From NCBI GenBank assembly GCA_019118605.1, contig DWYP01000044.1, forward strand, positions 31,096 to 95,095: DNA of 64,000 nucleotides, in the 5' to 3' direction. This DNA comes from Candidatus Alistipes faecavium (lineage in GTDB: Bacteria > Bacteroidota > Bacteroidia > Bacteroidales > Rikenellaceae). A program made the translations under genes and the position numbers. The notes under the pieces are model-generated. The model did not search any database. It was not told the DNA's origin and saw only the letters and a list, made by a program, of their open reading frames with translations. Shown piece by piece: positions 47,213 to 56,308 of this stretch (position 1 is its first letter; each line of letters opens with the position of its first letter).

Positions 47213-49856
47213 TCGAGGCAGGGGTTGCGCCCTCCGGGGCAGGCTGCCGTTTGGCAGGCTGCTGTTTGACAGGCTGCTGCTCGGCGGGCTGCCGTTTGGC
47301 GGGTTGCGGTGCAGCGGGCTGTTGCTCGGCGGGTTGCTGCTCGGCGGGTTGCGCCGGAGCGTTCCGCGGCTCGCGCGGCTGTCCGACCTCGTATCCGAGG
47401 CTGTGCATCCACTCGACCGTTGCGGGATCGACCTGGTCGAAGCGGTCCGTCCAGCGCTGCTCCTCGACAAGAAGCTTCTTGCGGGCCTCCAGGGCACGCC
47501 GCAGCGGGAAATCGGGGTGCGGAAGGGCCCGCGTCTCAAGGCGCTTCGAGGGTCGGATCGTCCTATCGAAGACGTCGCGCTGCGAGGGTCGCCGCGCCCC
47601 CTCCCACCGGAAGCCCTTCAGGTAGAGTTCCTGATCGGGCGGGACAAGTCCCAGCGGGTAGATATTCCATTCGGGGTCGGTGCGGTAGACGATCGTTATG
47701 ACCTGCTTGTCCTCGATGTAGAACGACGCGTCGCCGCTCTCGACGAAGCCTACGTCGGTGATCTGCGGGGGTTCGCCGTCCTGCATGTAGTAGATCGTCT
47801 GGGCGTTGCCGTTCACGTCGTTGCGGTAGATCTCGTTCTCACGGAAATAGGAGACCATCTGCTTGCCGGCGACCTGGTTGTAGTGCGTCGTGTCGAGCTG
47901 CGCGACCATCATCGGGGAGCCGACGAACTCGGCGCGCACGAGCTGCTGCAGCTCGGTATAGATGTCCATCACGTCGGAGGTGATCTGGTTGCTCTGGTTC
48001 CACATCACCGGGTCGATATAGAGGTGGATCGTCGAGTCGGTGCTGATCGCCGTCATCGAGTCGCAGACGGCCTGGAAGTCCGAACGGTAGATGCGCACGT
48101 TGCGGAACCCCTTCATCAGGCGGTAGATCGAGTCGCCCGGAAGCGCCGGAAGCGAATCGATCATCCCGAGCGAGTCGGCAGGGGCCGTCAACACCTCGAG
48201 CGAATCGGCCGTCCAGAGAGAATCGAGCGCGCGCAGGAGCGAGTCCTGCTCGGAACGGTTGCGGTCGATCTCCGACTGAAGCTCCTCCAGATAGGCCAGA
48301 TCCCCCGGATCGATCGGCTTGCCCTTGCGCTCGGCACGCGCACGCCGGGCCGCGAGCTTCGACTCGGCCTTCAGGCGCCGGGCCGCAAGTCGCTGTTCCT
48401 CGCGCTCCTTCTGGGCCAGCAGCTTGGCCGTGGTTTTCTCCTGCCGCCGGGCGGCGATCTGTTCGAGCAGCTCCTTCTTGGCTTCGGCCTTGCGCGCCCG
48501 CTCCTCCTCGCGGGCCTTGCGCGCCTGCTCCTTGAGGTAGGCCTTGCGGGCGTCGCCCGTCAGGGTGTCGAGCGGATTGACCGGGGCCACGGCGAGCGAA
48601 TCCGCAGGCTCCAGGCCGAGCGAATCCGCCGCGGCAAAGCCGCCGAGCGAGTCGGCCGCGGCGGGATGCCCCCCGTCCGGGAGCCCGAGCGAATCGGCCA
48701 AAGAGGGGCGGCGGAAAGCAGAGTCCCCTTCGATGCGGAGATCGCGGTCCGCACCGGGGGAGCCGGGAAAGCCGGGGAAGCCGGGCTTCGGGGATACCTG
48801 TGCGGAATCGCCCGGAAGGATGCCCGCCAGCTGAGCCTGGGCCAGCGAATCGGCCCGCGCGGCCTCCTCGGCACGCTTCAGGGCCGCCTCGTTGATCGTC
48901 AGCAGGTACATCGTGTCGGCACGCATGAAGAGCGAGTCGCCCTGCGAAAGGTCGTAGCTTACGGCCGCGGGACGGCGCGTCAGCACCGCATTGCCCGGAT
49001 CCTTCCAGTACTCGCCGTAGTCGCCGAAGGCAATGACCTTGTGCTCCGTGTCGTCGAGCTGCAGGTCGCGCCGCAGCACGACGTGCTCCCGGGGGCGGTT
49101 GTAGCGGATGCTGTCGCTCCAGATCTCCTGCTTCTCGGTAAGCAGGTAGCCGTTGCGCGTCACGACATAGATCGTGTCGGCGTTTTCATACGAGCCCCGG
49201 TCGGCGTAGAGGTAGTCGCCGTCGCGGTTCCAGATATGCGTGCGGTCGAAAAAGAAGGCGTTGTCGGTGGCCATGTTGTAGACCACCGAGTCGCCGCGCA
49301 GTTCGTATTCGTCGTTGCGCATCTCCACCCGCTCGACCGCCACAAGATCCTTCGTGTCGGCATAGTAGTAGCCGCGCACCGACTCGAGCAGGTTCTCGCG
49401 GTTGATCAGCACGCCCCCGTCGCCGAATTCCCCGATGTTGTCCTTCGTATTGAAGAGGAATTTGTAGGTGTAGAGCGTGGCGTCGCCGTCGATCACCTTC
49501 ACGATGTCGGAGTAGACGCGCGCCTCGTTGACCGTGCCGTCGTACTCCGCGCGGTCGCCGTAGATGTAGGTGGTATTCTTGTTGATCAGGACGTTGCCGA
49601 AGAATTCGATCCGCATGTCGGAGTAGCGCACCGCGGAGTCGCACGTGATGACCGCCCCGTTGTGCTGCGCCGCGAAGTTGCCCACCAGGAAGATGACCGA
49701 ATCGCCCGGGGCGATCGGCCCCATGAGGTCGGACTTCAGGTCGATGAGCTTCTTCTCCCCTTCGGGCTGCTCCGCGGGAGCCTGCACGCCGGGGCGCGCA
49801 AACAGCACGCCGGCAACGGCCACCACCGAAAGGGCTATGGATACGATCCTGCGCAC
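47196..49856 (-). CDS. OstA-like protein with coiled-coil insert and QPA repeats
   Basis: An 886-residue secreted protein: signal peptide (about 1-20), a long OstA/LptA-like beta-jellyroll region (about 30-330, with repeated strand pairs such as GNVLINKNTTYIYGDRAEYD), a charged Glu/Arg/Ala-rich helical stretch (about 400-540), another OstA-type part to about 800, and a C-terminal tail of QPAEQ/QPAKR pentads (about 845-875). LptA-like folds carry LPS across the periplasm, so a role in envelope assembly fits the SurA-like neighbour. The role of the insert and tail is unknown. Confidence 0.82.
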   Translation of the reverse strand: MRRIVSIALSVVAVAGVLFARPGVQAPAEQPEGEKKLIDLKSDLMGPIAPGDSVIFLVGNFAAQHNGAVITCDSAVRYSDMRIEFFGNVLINKNTTYIYGDRAEYDGTVNEARVYSDIVKVIDGDATLYTYKFLFNTKDNIGEFGDGGVLINRENLLESVRGYYYADTKDLVAVERVEMRNDEYELRGDSVVYNMATDNAFFFDRTHIWNRDGDYLYADRGSYENADTIYVVTRNGYLLTEKQEIWSDSIRYNRPREHVVLRRDLQLDDTEHKVIAFGDYGEYWKDPGNAVLTRRPAAVSYDLSQGDSLFMRADTMYLLTINEAALKRAEEAARADSLAQAQLAGILPGDSAQVSPKPGFPGFPGSPGADRDLRIEGDSAFRRPSLADSLGLPDGGHPAAADSLGGFAAADSLGLEPADSLAVAPVNPLDTLTGDARKAYLKEQARKAREEERARKAEAKKELLEQIAARRQEKTTAKLLAQKEREEQRLAARRLKAESKLAARRARAERKGKPIDPGDLAYLEELQSEIDRNRSEQDSLLRALDSLWTADSLEVLTAPADSLGMIDSLPALPGDSIYRLMKGFRNVRIYRSDFQAVCDSMTAISTDSTIHLYIDPVMWNQSNQITSDVMDIYTELQQLVRAEFVGSPMMVAQLDTTHYNQVAGKQMVSYFRENEIYRNDVNGNAQTIYYMQDGEPPQITDVGFVESGDASFYIEDKQVITIVYRTDPEWNIYPLGLVPPDQELYLKGFRWEGARRPSQRDVFDRTIRPSKRLETRALPHPDFPLRRALEARKKLLVEEQRWTDRFDQVDPATVEWMHSLGYEVGQPREPRNAPAQPAEQQPAEQQPAAPQPAKRQPAEQQPVKQQPAKRQPAPEGATPASNESRQ

Positions 49857-49869
49857 GGAACTGTCGGAA

Positions 49870-51279
49870 TTACTTCACCCAGTGTTTGTTCTCGAACTCC
49901 CCGTCGCGGAACTCCGGAATGATGTAGACGTACATCGCGTCGATCTTCTTCGTGAGCCACTCCCGGAAAACACGCTCCTGCTTGTCGGCCAGCGCCATCT
50001 CCTCAAGCCGCAGGTAGTCGTCGTTGAGCGACGCCGTATGGGTGGGGATCACCTCCACGAGCTTGACGATCTTGGCCATCTGGTTGCCCAGCATGTCCTC
50101 GGCGAGGAATGCCGACGACACCTCCCCGGGCTTCAGGCGCATGAGGGCGTTGTAGTCCTCGAGGCTCTTGAAGCGTCCGAAATCCTCCTTGAGGAACTTC
50201 GTCACCGTGAGGCTCGCGGCGTCCATCGGGCTGTACTGCTCCAGGATATCGTGGTTCGAGACAATGCCGCCGTTCATCTTCGACGAGGCGTCGTCGGAAT
50301 ACTCCAGGGCCGCCTTCTCGAAGGTGATCGAGTCGATGCGGATCTGGTTCGCAAGGCTGTCGAGCAGGTCCAGCGACTCGCCCAGCTCCTCCGACGTATA
50401 GACCGGACGCAGGAGGATATGGCGGAAATGGTAGAGCTGTCCGTGCCGGTCGAGCAGCTGGATGATGCGGAACCCGTACTGCGACTCCACGACCTCCGAG
50501 ACCTGTCCCGGCTTCAACGCCTCAAGGGCCTTGGCAAAGGCCTGGTCGAGTTGCGCCAGCGGCGTGGGATCCATCTCCCCGCCGCGCATGGCCGTACCGT
50601 CCTGCGAGTACATCCGCGCAAGGTTCTCGAACTTCGCCTGTCCCGAAATGACGCGTTCGCGCATGTCCACCAGGCGCTCGCGCGTGCGCTGCTTCGCGGC
50701 GGTCATCGACTTGGGGAACTTCGTGATCTGCGCATAGACCAGCTGGTCGGCGATGACCGGCAGGCTGTCCTTCGAGATCGACTTGTAGTAGCGCTCCACC
50801 TCGCCCGGGATCACCGAGACCTTGCTGACCACCGTGCGCTGCATCTCCTGGGCATAGTTCTGCTCCTCGTAACGCTGGCGCATGATTTCGCGGATGTTGA
50901 AGATCGGCATGTGGTGGCGCGCCTCCAGTTTGGAGATCGAGCCCTCCATGTCGATCATCTGCTGCACCTGCTCCTCGACGGCCGAGACGATCGCCCCCTG
51001 GTTGATCTCCACGGAGTCGATCAGCGCCTGATTGTAGAGCAGTTTCTGGGTCAGGAGAGCCTCGAGGCTCTCGTTCATCGGATCGCGGTCCGAGGTATAC
51101 CCCGCTTCGCGGCGCTGCTGCACCAGCTGGTTGGCGTAACTCTCCACTTCGGAGTAGAGGATCGACGAGGAGCCGACCACGGCAACCACCTTGTCGAGCA
51201 TGACCTGGCGTTTCTGTGCCATGGTGCCCGTTACCGTCAGCGCGAGGGCCGCGAAAAGGATGCTTTTTTTCACCATCAT
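49870..51279 (-). CDS. SurA-like periplasmic peptidyl-prolyl isomerase
   Basis: A 469-residue protein with a signal peptide (cut near 21), a SurA N-terminal helical domain (KVVAVVGSSSILYSEVESYANQLV), and two parvulin-type domains (the first around 195-290, containing GGEMDPTPLAQLDQAFAKAL and GQVSEVVESQYGFRII; the second from about 295, beginning YHFRHILLRP). SurA chaperones outer-membrane proteins. It lies between the OstA-like gene and a second PpiC-like lipoprotein gene. Confidence 0.92.
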   Translation of the reverse strand: MMVKKSILFAALALTVTGTMAQKRQVMLDKVVAVVGSSSILYSEVESYANQLVQQRREAGYTSDRDPMNESLEALLTQKLLYNQALIDSVEINQGAIVSAVEEQVQQMIDMEGSISKLEARHHMPIFNIREIMRQRYEEQNYAQEMQRTVVSKVSVIPGEVERYYKSISKDSLPVIADQLVYAQITKFPKSMTAAKQRTRERLVDMRERVISGQAKFENLARMYSQDGTAMRGGEMDPTPLAQLDQAFAKALEALKPGQVSEVVESQYGFRIIQLLDRHGQLYHFRHILLRPVYTSEELGESLDLLDSLANQIRIDSITFEKAALEYSDDASSKMNGGIVSNHDILEQYSPMDAASLTVTKFLKEDFGRFKSLEDYNALMRLKPGEVSSAFLAEDMLGNQMAKIVKLVEVIPTHTASLNDDYLRLEEMALADKQERVFREWLTKKIDAMYVYIIPEFRDGEFENKHWVK

Positions 51280-51329
51280 CTTGACTGGGATTCGTTTGTC
51301 TCTTGTATTTCTTGGGTTCTGTCGTTCCG

Positions 51330-52241
51330 TTATTCGCCCGCCGGGGCTCCGTCCCCGCGTTCGCGGTGCTCGCGGTGCTCCTCGAAGAGCTTCACCTCCC
51401 CCTCCTCCGTCGCGCGGCGGAAGAGCTCCTCCTCGTGGTTGCGGATGATCTCGCCCTTGCGCTGGTTGAAGAGGATCCGGCGGATCGTGCCGCTGAGCCG
51501 CTCCAGAGGGATCGGCTCACCTTCGCGCATCACCGCCTCGATCTGGAAATAGTAGCGCGAATGGCTGTCGCGCATCTCCTGCACGGCCGTGGACGCAAGC
51601 ACCGAGTCGTAGGACTGCGACCGCAGCGTCGGCAGGTAGCTCAGGAACTCCGGGAAGTCGATCCACTGCTCGCGGAAGTCGTTCACCGCGAAGTTGTTCT
51701 TCTCGCAGATGTCGCTGAAGTCCTGCTGGTAGGCCGGGGTTTTCGACGCCATCAGGGTCTTGAGCCGCGCGGCCTGACGGTAGGAGGCGTCGAAGCGCAC
51801 GATACGCCCCTTGACGATCGTGCGGTCGAGCTTGAAGTCGCCCTTGTGGGCGTTGTAGTAGGCCGAGATCTCGTCCGCCGTGAAGACCGTGTCGATCGAC
51901 CGGTCGACGTAGTGCTGGTCGAGCTGGCGGATCAGCAGCGCCTGGCGGTACTCCTCGACCATGCGGTCGATGTCGCCCGCCGACGAGGAGAAGAGCGTCT
52001 CGGCCTCGCGCAGCTTCAGCTGCTTGCGGATCCAGCGGTCGACGTAGACCTTCATGTAGGCGGTGCTGTCCTCGCCCGAAAGACCCGGCGGAACGACCGA
52101 ACGTACATCGTTCAGCCGCAGCTCTTTGCCGCCGGCCCGGGCGATGGTCGTGTCGCTGGAAAAATACCGCGGGAGCTCCCGGCATCCCGCCAGCAGCAGC
52201 ACCCCGGCCGCGACCGCTATTTTCGCTCGCCAATTCTTCAT
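51330..52241 (-). CDS. PpiC/SurA-N-like lipoprotein
   Basis: A 303-residue predicted lipoprotein: signal with lipobox LLAGC (Cys20). The body is helical and resembles the SurA/PpiC N-terminal chaperone region (DRWIRKQLKLREAETLF; DEISAYYNAHKGDFKLDRTIVKGR). A complete parvulin active-site pattern is not evident, so it may be a chaperone without isomerase activity. It starts a minus-strand unit with surA-like, OstA-like and Nudix genes. Confidence 0.78.
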   Translation of the reverse strand: MKNWRAKIAVAAGVLLLAGCRELPRYFSSDTTIARAGGKELRLNDVRSVVPPGLSGEDSTAYMKVYVDRWIRKQLKLREAETLFSSSAGDIDRMVEEYRQALLIRQLDQHYVDRSIDTVFTADEISAYYNAHKGDFKLDRTIVKGRIVRFDASYRQAARLKTLMASKTPAYQQDFSDICEKNNFAVNDFREQWIDFPEFLSYLPTLRSQSYDSVLASTAVQEMRDSHSRYYFQIEAVMREGEPIPLERLSGTIRRILFNQRKGEIIRNHEEELFRRATEEGEVKLFEEHREHRERGDGAPAGE

Positions 52242-52249
52242 ACAGAGGG

Positions 52250-52257
52250 CAAAGATA
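52250..52257 (-). promoter_or_regulatory. -7 element for the envelope-chaperone operon
   Basis: TATCTTTG on the minus strand, 8 bp before the start of the PpiC-like gene, matches the -7 consensus and implies a very short leader. Confidence 0.6.
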
Positions 52258-52297
52258 CGATTTTTACTTGGAACTAACGCACTTTGCCGCCGGATTA

Positions 52298-53290
52298 TTA
52301 CGCCGCGGAAGGATTTTTATCGTCTGCGGATTTCCCGGCCTCCCCGGCTGCGGATTTCATCTTCCCGAGCGCCCGGGCCATCATGAACCCGGAGATGGCC
52401 GAGAGCGCCAGCGCCACGATATAGATCACCACGTAGAGCGTGCGGCTCTCGACGAGGTCGATCAGCAGCGCCTGTTCGTATCCGGCCATCAGCAGGAGGT
52501 AGGCCACGGCGTTGTTCAGCGCGTGGAGGATCATCACCGACCAGATCGACTCGGTAGAGAGGTAGACGAAGCCGAGGATCAGTCCGATGACCGAGGCGCT
52601 GATGACCTGTGCGGGCTGGATGTGCATCACGCCGAAGAAAATCGACGAGGCGAGCCACGCCACCGTCACGCCGTAGCGGGCCCTGAGCGACCCGAGGACT
52701 ACGCCGCGGCAGAGCAGCTCCTCGAAGATCGGCGCCATGACCACGAGCATGAGGATCGTCCACGCGCCGCGCCCCACGTCGAGGTGCACGGCCGGGAGCA
52801 GGCGTAGCAGCGGTTCGATCACCACCCCGACGGCGACGATCAGCACAAAGGCCCAGAGCAGCAGCGCGGGGTTGAAGCCCCGGAGCGAGCACCGCACCCA
52901 GGCCCCGCGACCGCCGCGCAGCCGCCGGTAATAGAGCACACCGAGCAGGGCGACGCTCATCGAGACGAAGTAGAGGACGGCCTGCAGGCGTCCCAGGACG
53001 GCCGGAGGAAGGCTTGCCATATCGGTGCCGTGGCCCGCCACGAGCAGCACGGGAAGGGCCAGCACGCTCACGAGGATCTGCGCCCCGAGGGCGATGCCCA
53101 GCATGGCCAGCACGTCCCCGAACGAGGGGAACCGCCGTTTGGGCCCGGTTTTTTTCGATCCGGAAGCGTTCGACCCGGAATCGGGTGTTCCGGAATCGGG
53201 TGTTCCGGGGGTGGCCGGTGCGGACACGGAGGGCGCAGGGGCCGGCTCCGGAATCTTTTTCGTCTCTTCAGCCGTCATATCGGTTTTCAT
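52298..53290 (-). CDS. CPBP-family intramembrane glutamic endopeptidase
   Basis: A 330-residue membrane protein: a Pro/Ala/Ser-rich cytoplasmic N-terminus (about 1-52, including a repeated TPDSG), then eight or so hydrophobic segments. The CPBP/Abi motifs are EELLCR (E190, E191, R195), FFGVMH (F219, H223) and HALNN (H256, N260), the predicted catalytic site of the Rce1-like family. Substrates are unknown. Its promoter is a perfect consensus, and it is divergent from parA. Confidence 0.9.
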   Translation of the reverse strand: MKTDMTAEETKKIPEPAPAPSVSAPATPGTPDSGTPDSGSNASGSKKTGPKRRFPSFGDVLAMLGIALGAQILVSVLALPVLLVAGHGTDMASLPPAVLGRLQAVLYFVSMSVALLGVLYYRRLRGGRGAWVRCSLRGFNPALLLWAFVLIVAVGVVIEPLLRLLPAVHLDVGRGAWTILMLVVMAPIFEELLCRGVVLGSLRARYGVTVAWLASSIFFGVMHIQPAQVISASVIGLILGFVYLSTESIWSVMILHALNNAVAYLLLMAGYEQALLIDLVESRTLYVVIYIVALALSAISGFMMARALGKMKSAAGEAGKSADDKNPSAA

Positions 53291-53324
53291 GGTTGCGACG
53301 TTTGAATGGTTTGCTATTTGCGCT

Positions 53325-53356
53325 CAAAGATAGTGCAAGACGCGGGCAAAAACAAA
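53325..53356 (-). promoter_or_regulatory. Promoter of the CPBP protease gene
   Basis: On the minus strand TTTG (53356-53353) and TATCTTTG (53332-53325) are 20 bases apart, a perfect match to the Bacteroidota consensus. Confidence 0.85.
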
Positions 53357-53446
53357 ATTTTCATCGCTTCCCGGCATGCGGCGGGAGGTTTTTCCGAAAA
53401 GAGGAGCATTTTTCCGCCCCGGCGCGGGATTTCCGTATAAAATCAC

Positions 53447-53454
53447 TAAATTTG
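53447..53454 (+). promoter_or_regulatory. -7 element for the parAB operon
   Basis: TAAATTTG matches TAnnTTTG 22 bp before the parA start. No TTTG -33 box is found at the usual distance. Confidence 0.55.
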
Positions 53455-53476
53455 CCTGCTTATAAACCTCGACTAT

Positions 53477-54247
53477 ATGGCAAAGGTAATTGCATTGGCC
53501 AATCAGAAAGGCGGCGTGGGCAAGACCACAACAGCCATCAACTTAGCGGCTTCGCTCGCCCTGCTGGGCAAAAAGGTGCTGCTGCTCGACGCCGACCCGC
53601 AGGCGAACGCCACCTCGGGACTCGGCTTCGACATCAACCTCGAAGGCATATACGAATGTATCACCGGGCAGAAACGCGCCGAGGAGGTCATTCTCCGCAG
53701 CCCCGACGTCAAGAACCTCTGGCTGCTGCCCTCGTCGATCGATCTGGTGGCCGCCGACACCGAACTTCCCAAACTCGAGGACAGCCACCGCGTCATCAAG
53801 GCCATCGTCGACTCCGTGCGCGAGCGTTTCGACTACATATTCATCGACTGCTCCCCCTCGCTCGGATACACCACGCTCAACATCCTTACGGCTGCCGATA
53901 CGGTGCTCATCCCCGTGCAGTGCGAATACCTCGCACTCGAAGGGCTCTCGAAGCTCCTCAACACCATCCGCAAGGTCAAGAGCGGACTGAACCCGTCGCT
54001 CGACATCGAGGGATTCCTGCTCACGATGTACATGCGCAACCGCCTCAACAACCAGGTCGTAAACGAAGTCCGCGAGCACTTCGGGCCCCTGGCCTACGAC
54101 ACAATAATTCAACGCAACATCCGTTTGGGAGAGGCCCCTTCGCACGGCAAGCCCGTCATGTTGTACGACGCCGGGGCCGTCGGTTCGGAGAACTACCTCA
54201 ACCTGGCCCGGGAATTCCTGAAACGGAACCGCAAACGCAGCAAATAA
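53477..54247 (+). CDS. parA: Chromosome partitioning ATPase ParA
   Basis: A 256-residue ParA/Soj ATPase. The deviant Walker A motif KGGVGKTT (11-18) follows [10 protein letters not shown], and the Walker B-like [16 protein letters not shown] is present. With ParB it positions chromosome origins. It is 13 bp upstream of parB, the normal gene order. The short N-terminus (no HTH) marks it as the chromosomal type. Confidence 0.95.
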   Translation: MAKVIALANQKGGVGKTTTAINLAASLALLGKKVLLLDADPQANATSGLGFDINLEGIYECITGQKRAEEVILRSPDVKNLWLLPSSIDLVAADTELPKLEDSHRVIKAIVDSVRERFDYIFIDCSPSLGYTTLNILTAADTVLIPVQCEYLALEGLSKLLNTIRKVKSGLNPSLDIEGFLLTMYMRNRLNNQVVNEVREHFGPLAYDTIIQRNIRLGEAPSHGKPVMLYDAGAVGSENYLNLAREFLKRNRKRSK

Positions 54248-54260
54248 AAATTCGACCGAT

Positions 54261-55127
54261 ATGAAACAGAAGGGATTAGGACGCGGACTCGACGCGATTT
54301 TCGGCAGCGAGGCCCTCGATGCGAAGCTCAAGCCCATGAGCCAGATGTCCGAGATCGGGATCTCCGACATCATGCCCAACCCCACGCAGCCGCGCACGCA
54401 GTTCGACGAGGAGGCCCTCGACGAACTGGCCGACTCGATCCGCCAGCTCGGGGTCATACAGCCCATCACGGTCAGGAAGGCCGCCGACGGGAAATACGTC
54501 ATCATCAGCGGCGAACGCCGCTGGAGGGCCGCGCAGCGCGCCGACCTGAAGAGCCTCCCGGCCTACATCCGCGAGGTCGACGACGAGAACCTCCATGCCA
54601 TGGCACTCGTGGAGAACATCCAGCGCCAGGACCTCAACGCCATCGAGATCGCCCTCGGCATGCAGCGCCTGATCGACGAGTGCCACCTCACGCAGGACGC
54701 CCTCTCCGAGAAGGTCGGGAAGAAGCGTTCGTCGGTCTCGAACTACCTCCGCCTGCTCAAGCTCCCCGACGAGGTGCAGCTCGCTCTCAAGGAGGGACTC
54801 ATCTCCATGGGCCACGCCAAGGCCATCGCCGGAGCCCCCGCCGAGCAGCAGCTCCGCGTGCTGAAGAAGTGCATCCGCAAGGGCCTCTCGGTGCGTCAGG
54901 TCGAGGAGATGGTGCGCACGCTCTGCGAAGCGCCCGCCCCGGCCCCCGCCGAAGCCGACGAGGAGTATCCCGAAAGCTACTCGCGCCTTGTCGAGCAGCT
55001 CGAGACGGTCTTCTCGCAGGATATCTCGATCAAACGCTCCAAAAACGGCGGCGGACGCATCGTCATCGGCTTCGGCGACGACCGGGACATCGACGCCTTC
55101 ATCGAACGATTCGCACACCGCTCCTAA
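54261..55127 (+). CDS. parB: Chromosome partitioning protein ParB
   Basis: A 288-residue ParB/Spo0J: an N-terminal KGLGRGLDAIFG ParA-interacting motif, the CTPase/nuclease-like domain with GERRWRAA and ENIQRQDLNAIEIA (the ENIQR box), the HTH for parS (VGKKRSSVSNYLRLLKL), and a C-terminal dimer domain ending in KRSKNGGGRIVIGF. I did not find an exact canonical 16-bp parS inside this window by eye. Confidence 0.95.
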   Translation: MKQKGLGRGLDAIFGSEALDAKLKPMSQMSEIGISDIMPNPTQPRTQFDEEALDELADSIRQLGVIQPITVRKAADGKYVIISGERRWRAAQRADLKSLPAYIREVDDENLHAMALVENIQRQDLNAIEIALGMQRLIDECHLTQDALSEKVGKKRSSVSNYLRLLKLPDEVQLALKEGLISMGHAKAIAGAPAEQQLRVLKKCIRKGLSVRQVEEMVRTLCEAPAPAPAEADEEYPESYSRLVEQLETVFSQDISIKRSKNGGGRIVIGFGDDRDIDAFIERFAHRS

Positions 55128-55136
55128 GCATCCTTC

Positions 55137-56306
55137 ATGGCTACACTCCGGGTCAGACTCCTCCTGTTGGTCGCGCTCCTCGCATGGAGCCTTCCGGCGA
55201 GCGCGCAGCTCCGCCGCGGGCCCCGGACGTTCGTACGCAGCGGACAGCGCGAGATCCCCGATTCGCTGAAGGCCCGGCGCGACTCGCTGCAGATCGCAGC
55301 CCTCGCACACGAGTTCGACTCGCTGGCCGCCGGAGACTACCTGCTCGACTCGGCGATGCTCACCGCCCTGCGCACCGACGACCTGCGGCAGCTCGACTCC
55401 GCGGCCCTGGCGCGCTTCGAGGCTGCACAGCAGGGCGCCGACACCACAACCCGGCGTCCGGTACTCAGGAAAGGATGGTTCATGAGCGACTCCATGTCGC
55501 TCTCGAAGGTCTGCTGGATCTCCGCCGTACTGCCCGGATACGGACAGATCTACAACAAGCAATACTGGAAACTGCCCGTCCTTTACGGAACCCTCGGGAC
55601 GGGCCTGGCGCTCTACCTGCATGAAAACAAGACGTACAGGCCCCTCAAACGCACATACGACGCCTATACCGACGTCAGCACCGTGCGCACGCCCGAGCTC
55701 GACGCCCTGCAGACGCGGATGATCCGCAGCAACACCCGGCGCCAGCTCTACCTCGGGCTGACCGTCGCCTCATACATCTATTTCATCGGCGACGCCGCGG
55801 TGAACTACTCCACCAACGACGTCTCCTCGGTCAAGAAGGCCACCACCCTGGCCTGCATATGCCCCGGTGCCGGACAGGTCTACAACCGCAGCTACTGGAA
55901 GGTGCCCTTCGTCGTCGGAGGATTCGCCACCATGGCCTACTGCATCGACTGGAACAACCGCGGATTCCAGCGCTTCAAGAAGGCCTACGCCCTGCTGGCC
56001 GATTACGAACAGCACCCCGAGAAATACCCCGACGGCCCGACCGACGAGTTCCAGGGACGATACTCGGCCGACTACATGAAAAACCTCCGCGACAACTTCC
56101 GCCGCAACCGCGACCTGTGCATCATCCTCACGGGAGCGCTCTACGTGCTGCAGATCATCGACGCCCATGTCGATGCACACCTGAAAGACTACGATGTATC
56201 CGACGATCTCTCGATGAACCTCGAGCCGATGCTCAACTACGCATACGTCCCCGCGCTGCAGGGAAACCGTCCGGTATTCGGGTTCAACCTGGGATTCAAA
56301 TTCTAA
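55137..56306 (+). CDS. DUF5683-domain protein (putative membrane-associated)
   Basis: A 389-residue protein with a signal peptide (about 1-24) and a DUF5683 region: two similar segments, LPGYGQIYNKQYWKLPVLYG and CPGAGQVYNRSYWKVPFVVG, each followed by a hydrophobic stretch, indicate an internal duplication. The domain occurs widely in Bacteroidota, often next to parB and MltD-like genes as here. Its function is not known. A link with cell-wall or envelope organisation is inferred from the operon. Confidence 0.85.
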   Translation: MATLRVRLLLLVALLAWSLPASAQLRRGPRTFVRSGQREIPDSLKARRDSLQIAALAHEFDSLAAGDYLLDSAMLTALRTDDLRQLDSAALARFEAAQQGADTTTRRPVLRKGWFMSDSMSLSKVCWISAVLPGYGQIYNKQYWKLPVLYGTLGTGLALYLHENKTYRPLKRTYDAYTDVSTVRTPELDALQTRMIRSNTRRQLYLGLTVASYIYFIGDAAVNYSTNDVSSVKKATTLACICPGAGQVYNRSYWKVPFVVGGFATMAYCIDWNNRGFQRFKKAYALLADYEQHPEKYPDGPTDEFQGRYSADYMKNLRDNFRRNRDLCIILTGALYVLQIIDAHVDAHLKDYDVSDDLSMNLEPMLNYAYVPALQGNRPVFGFNLGFKF

Positions 56307-56308
56307 CG

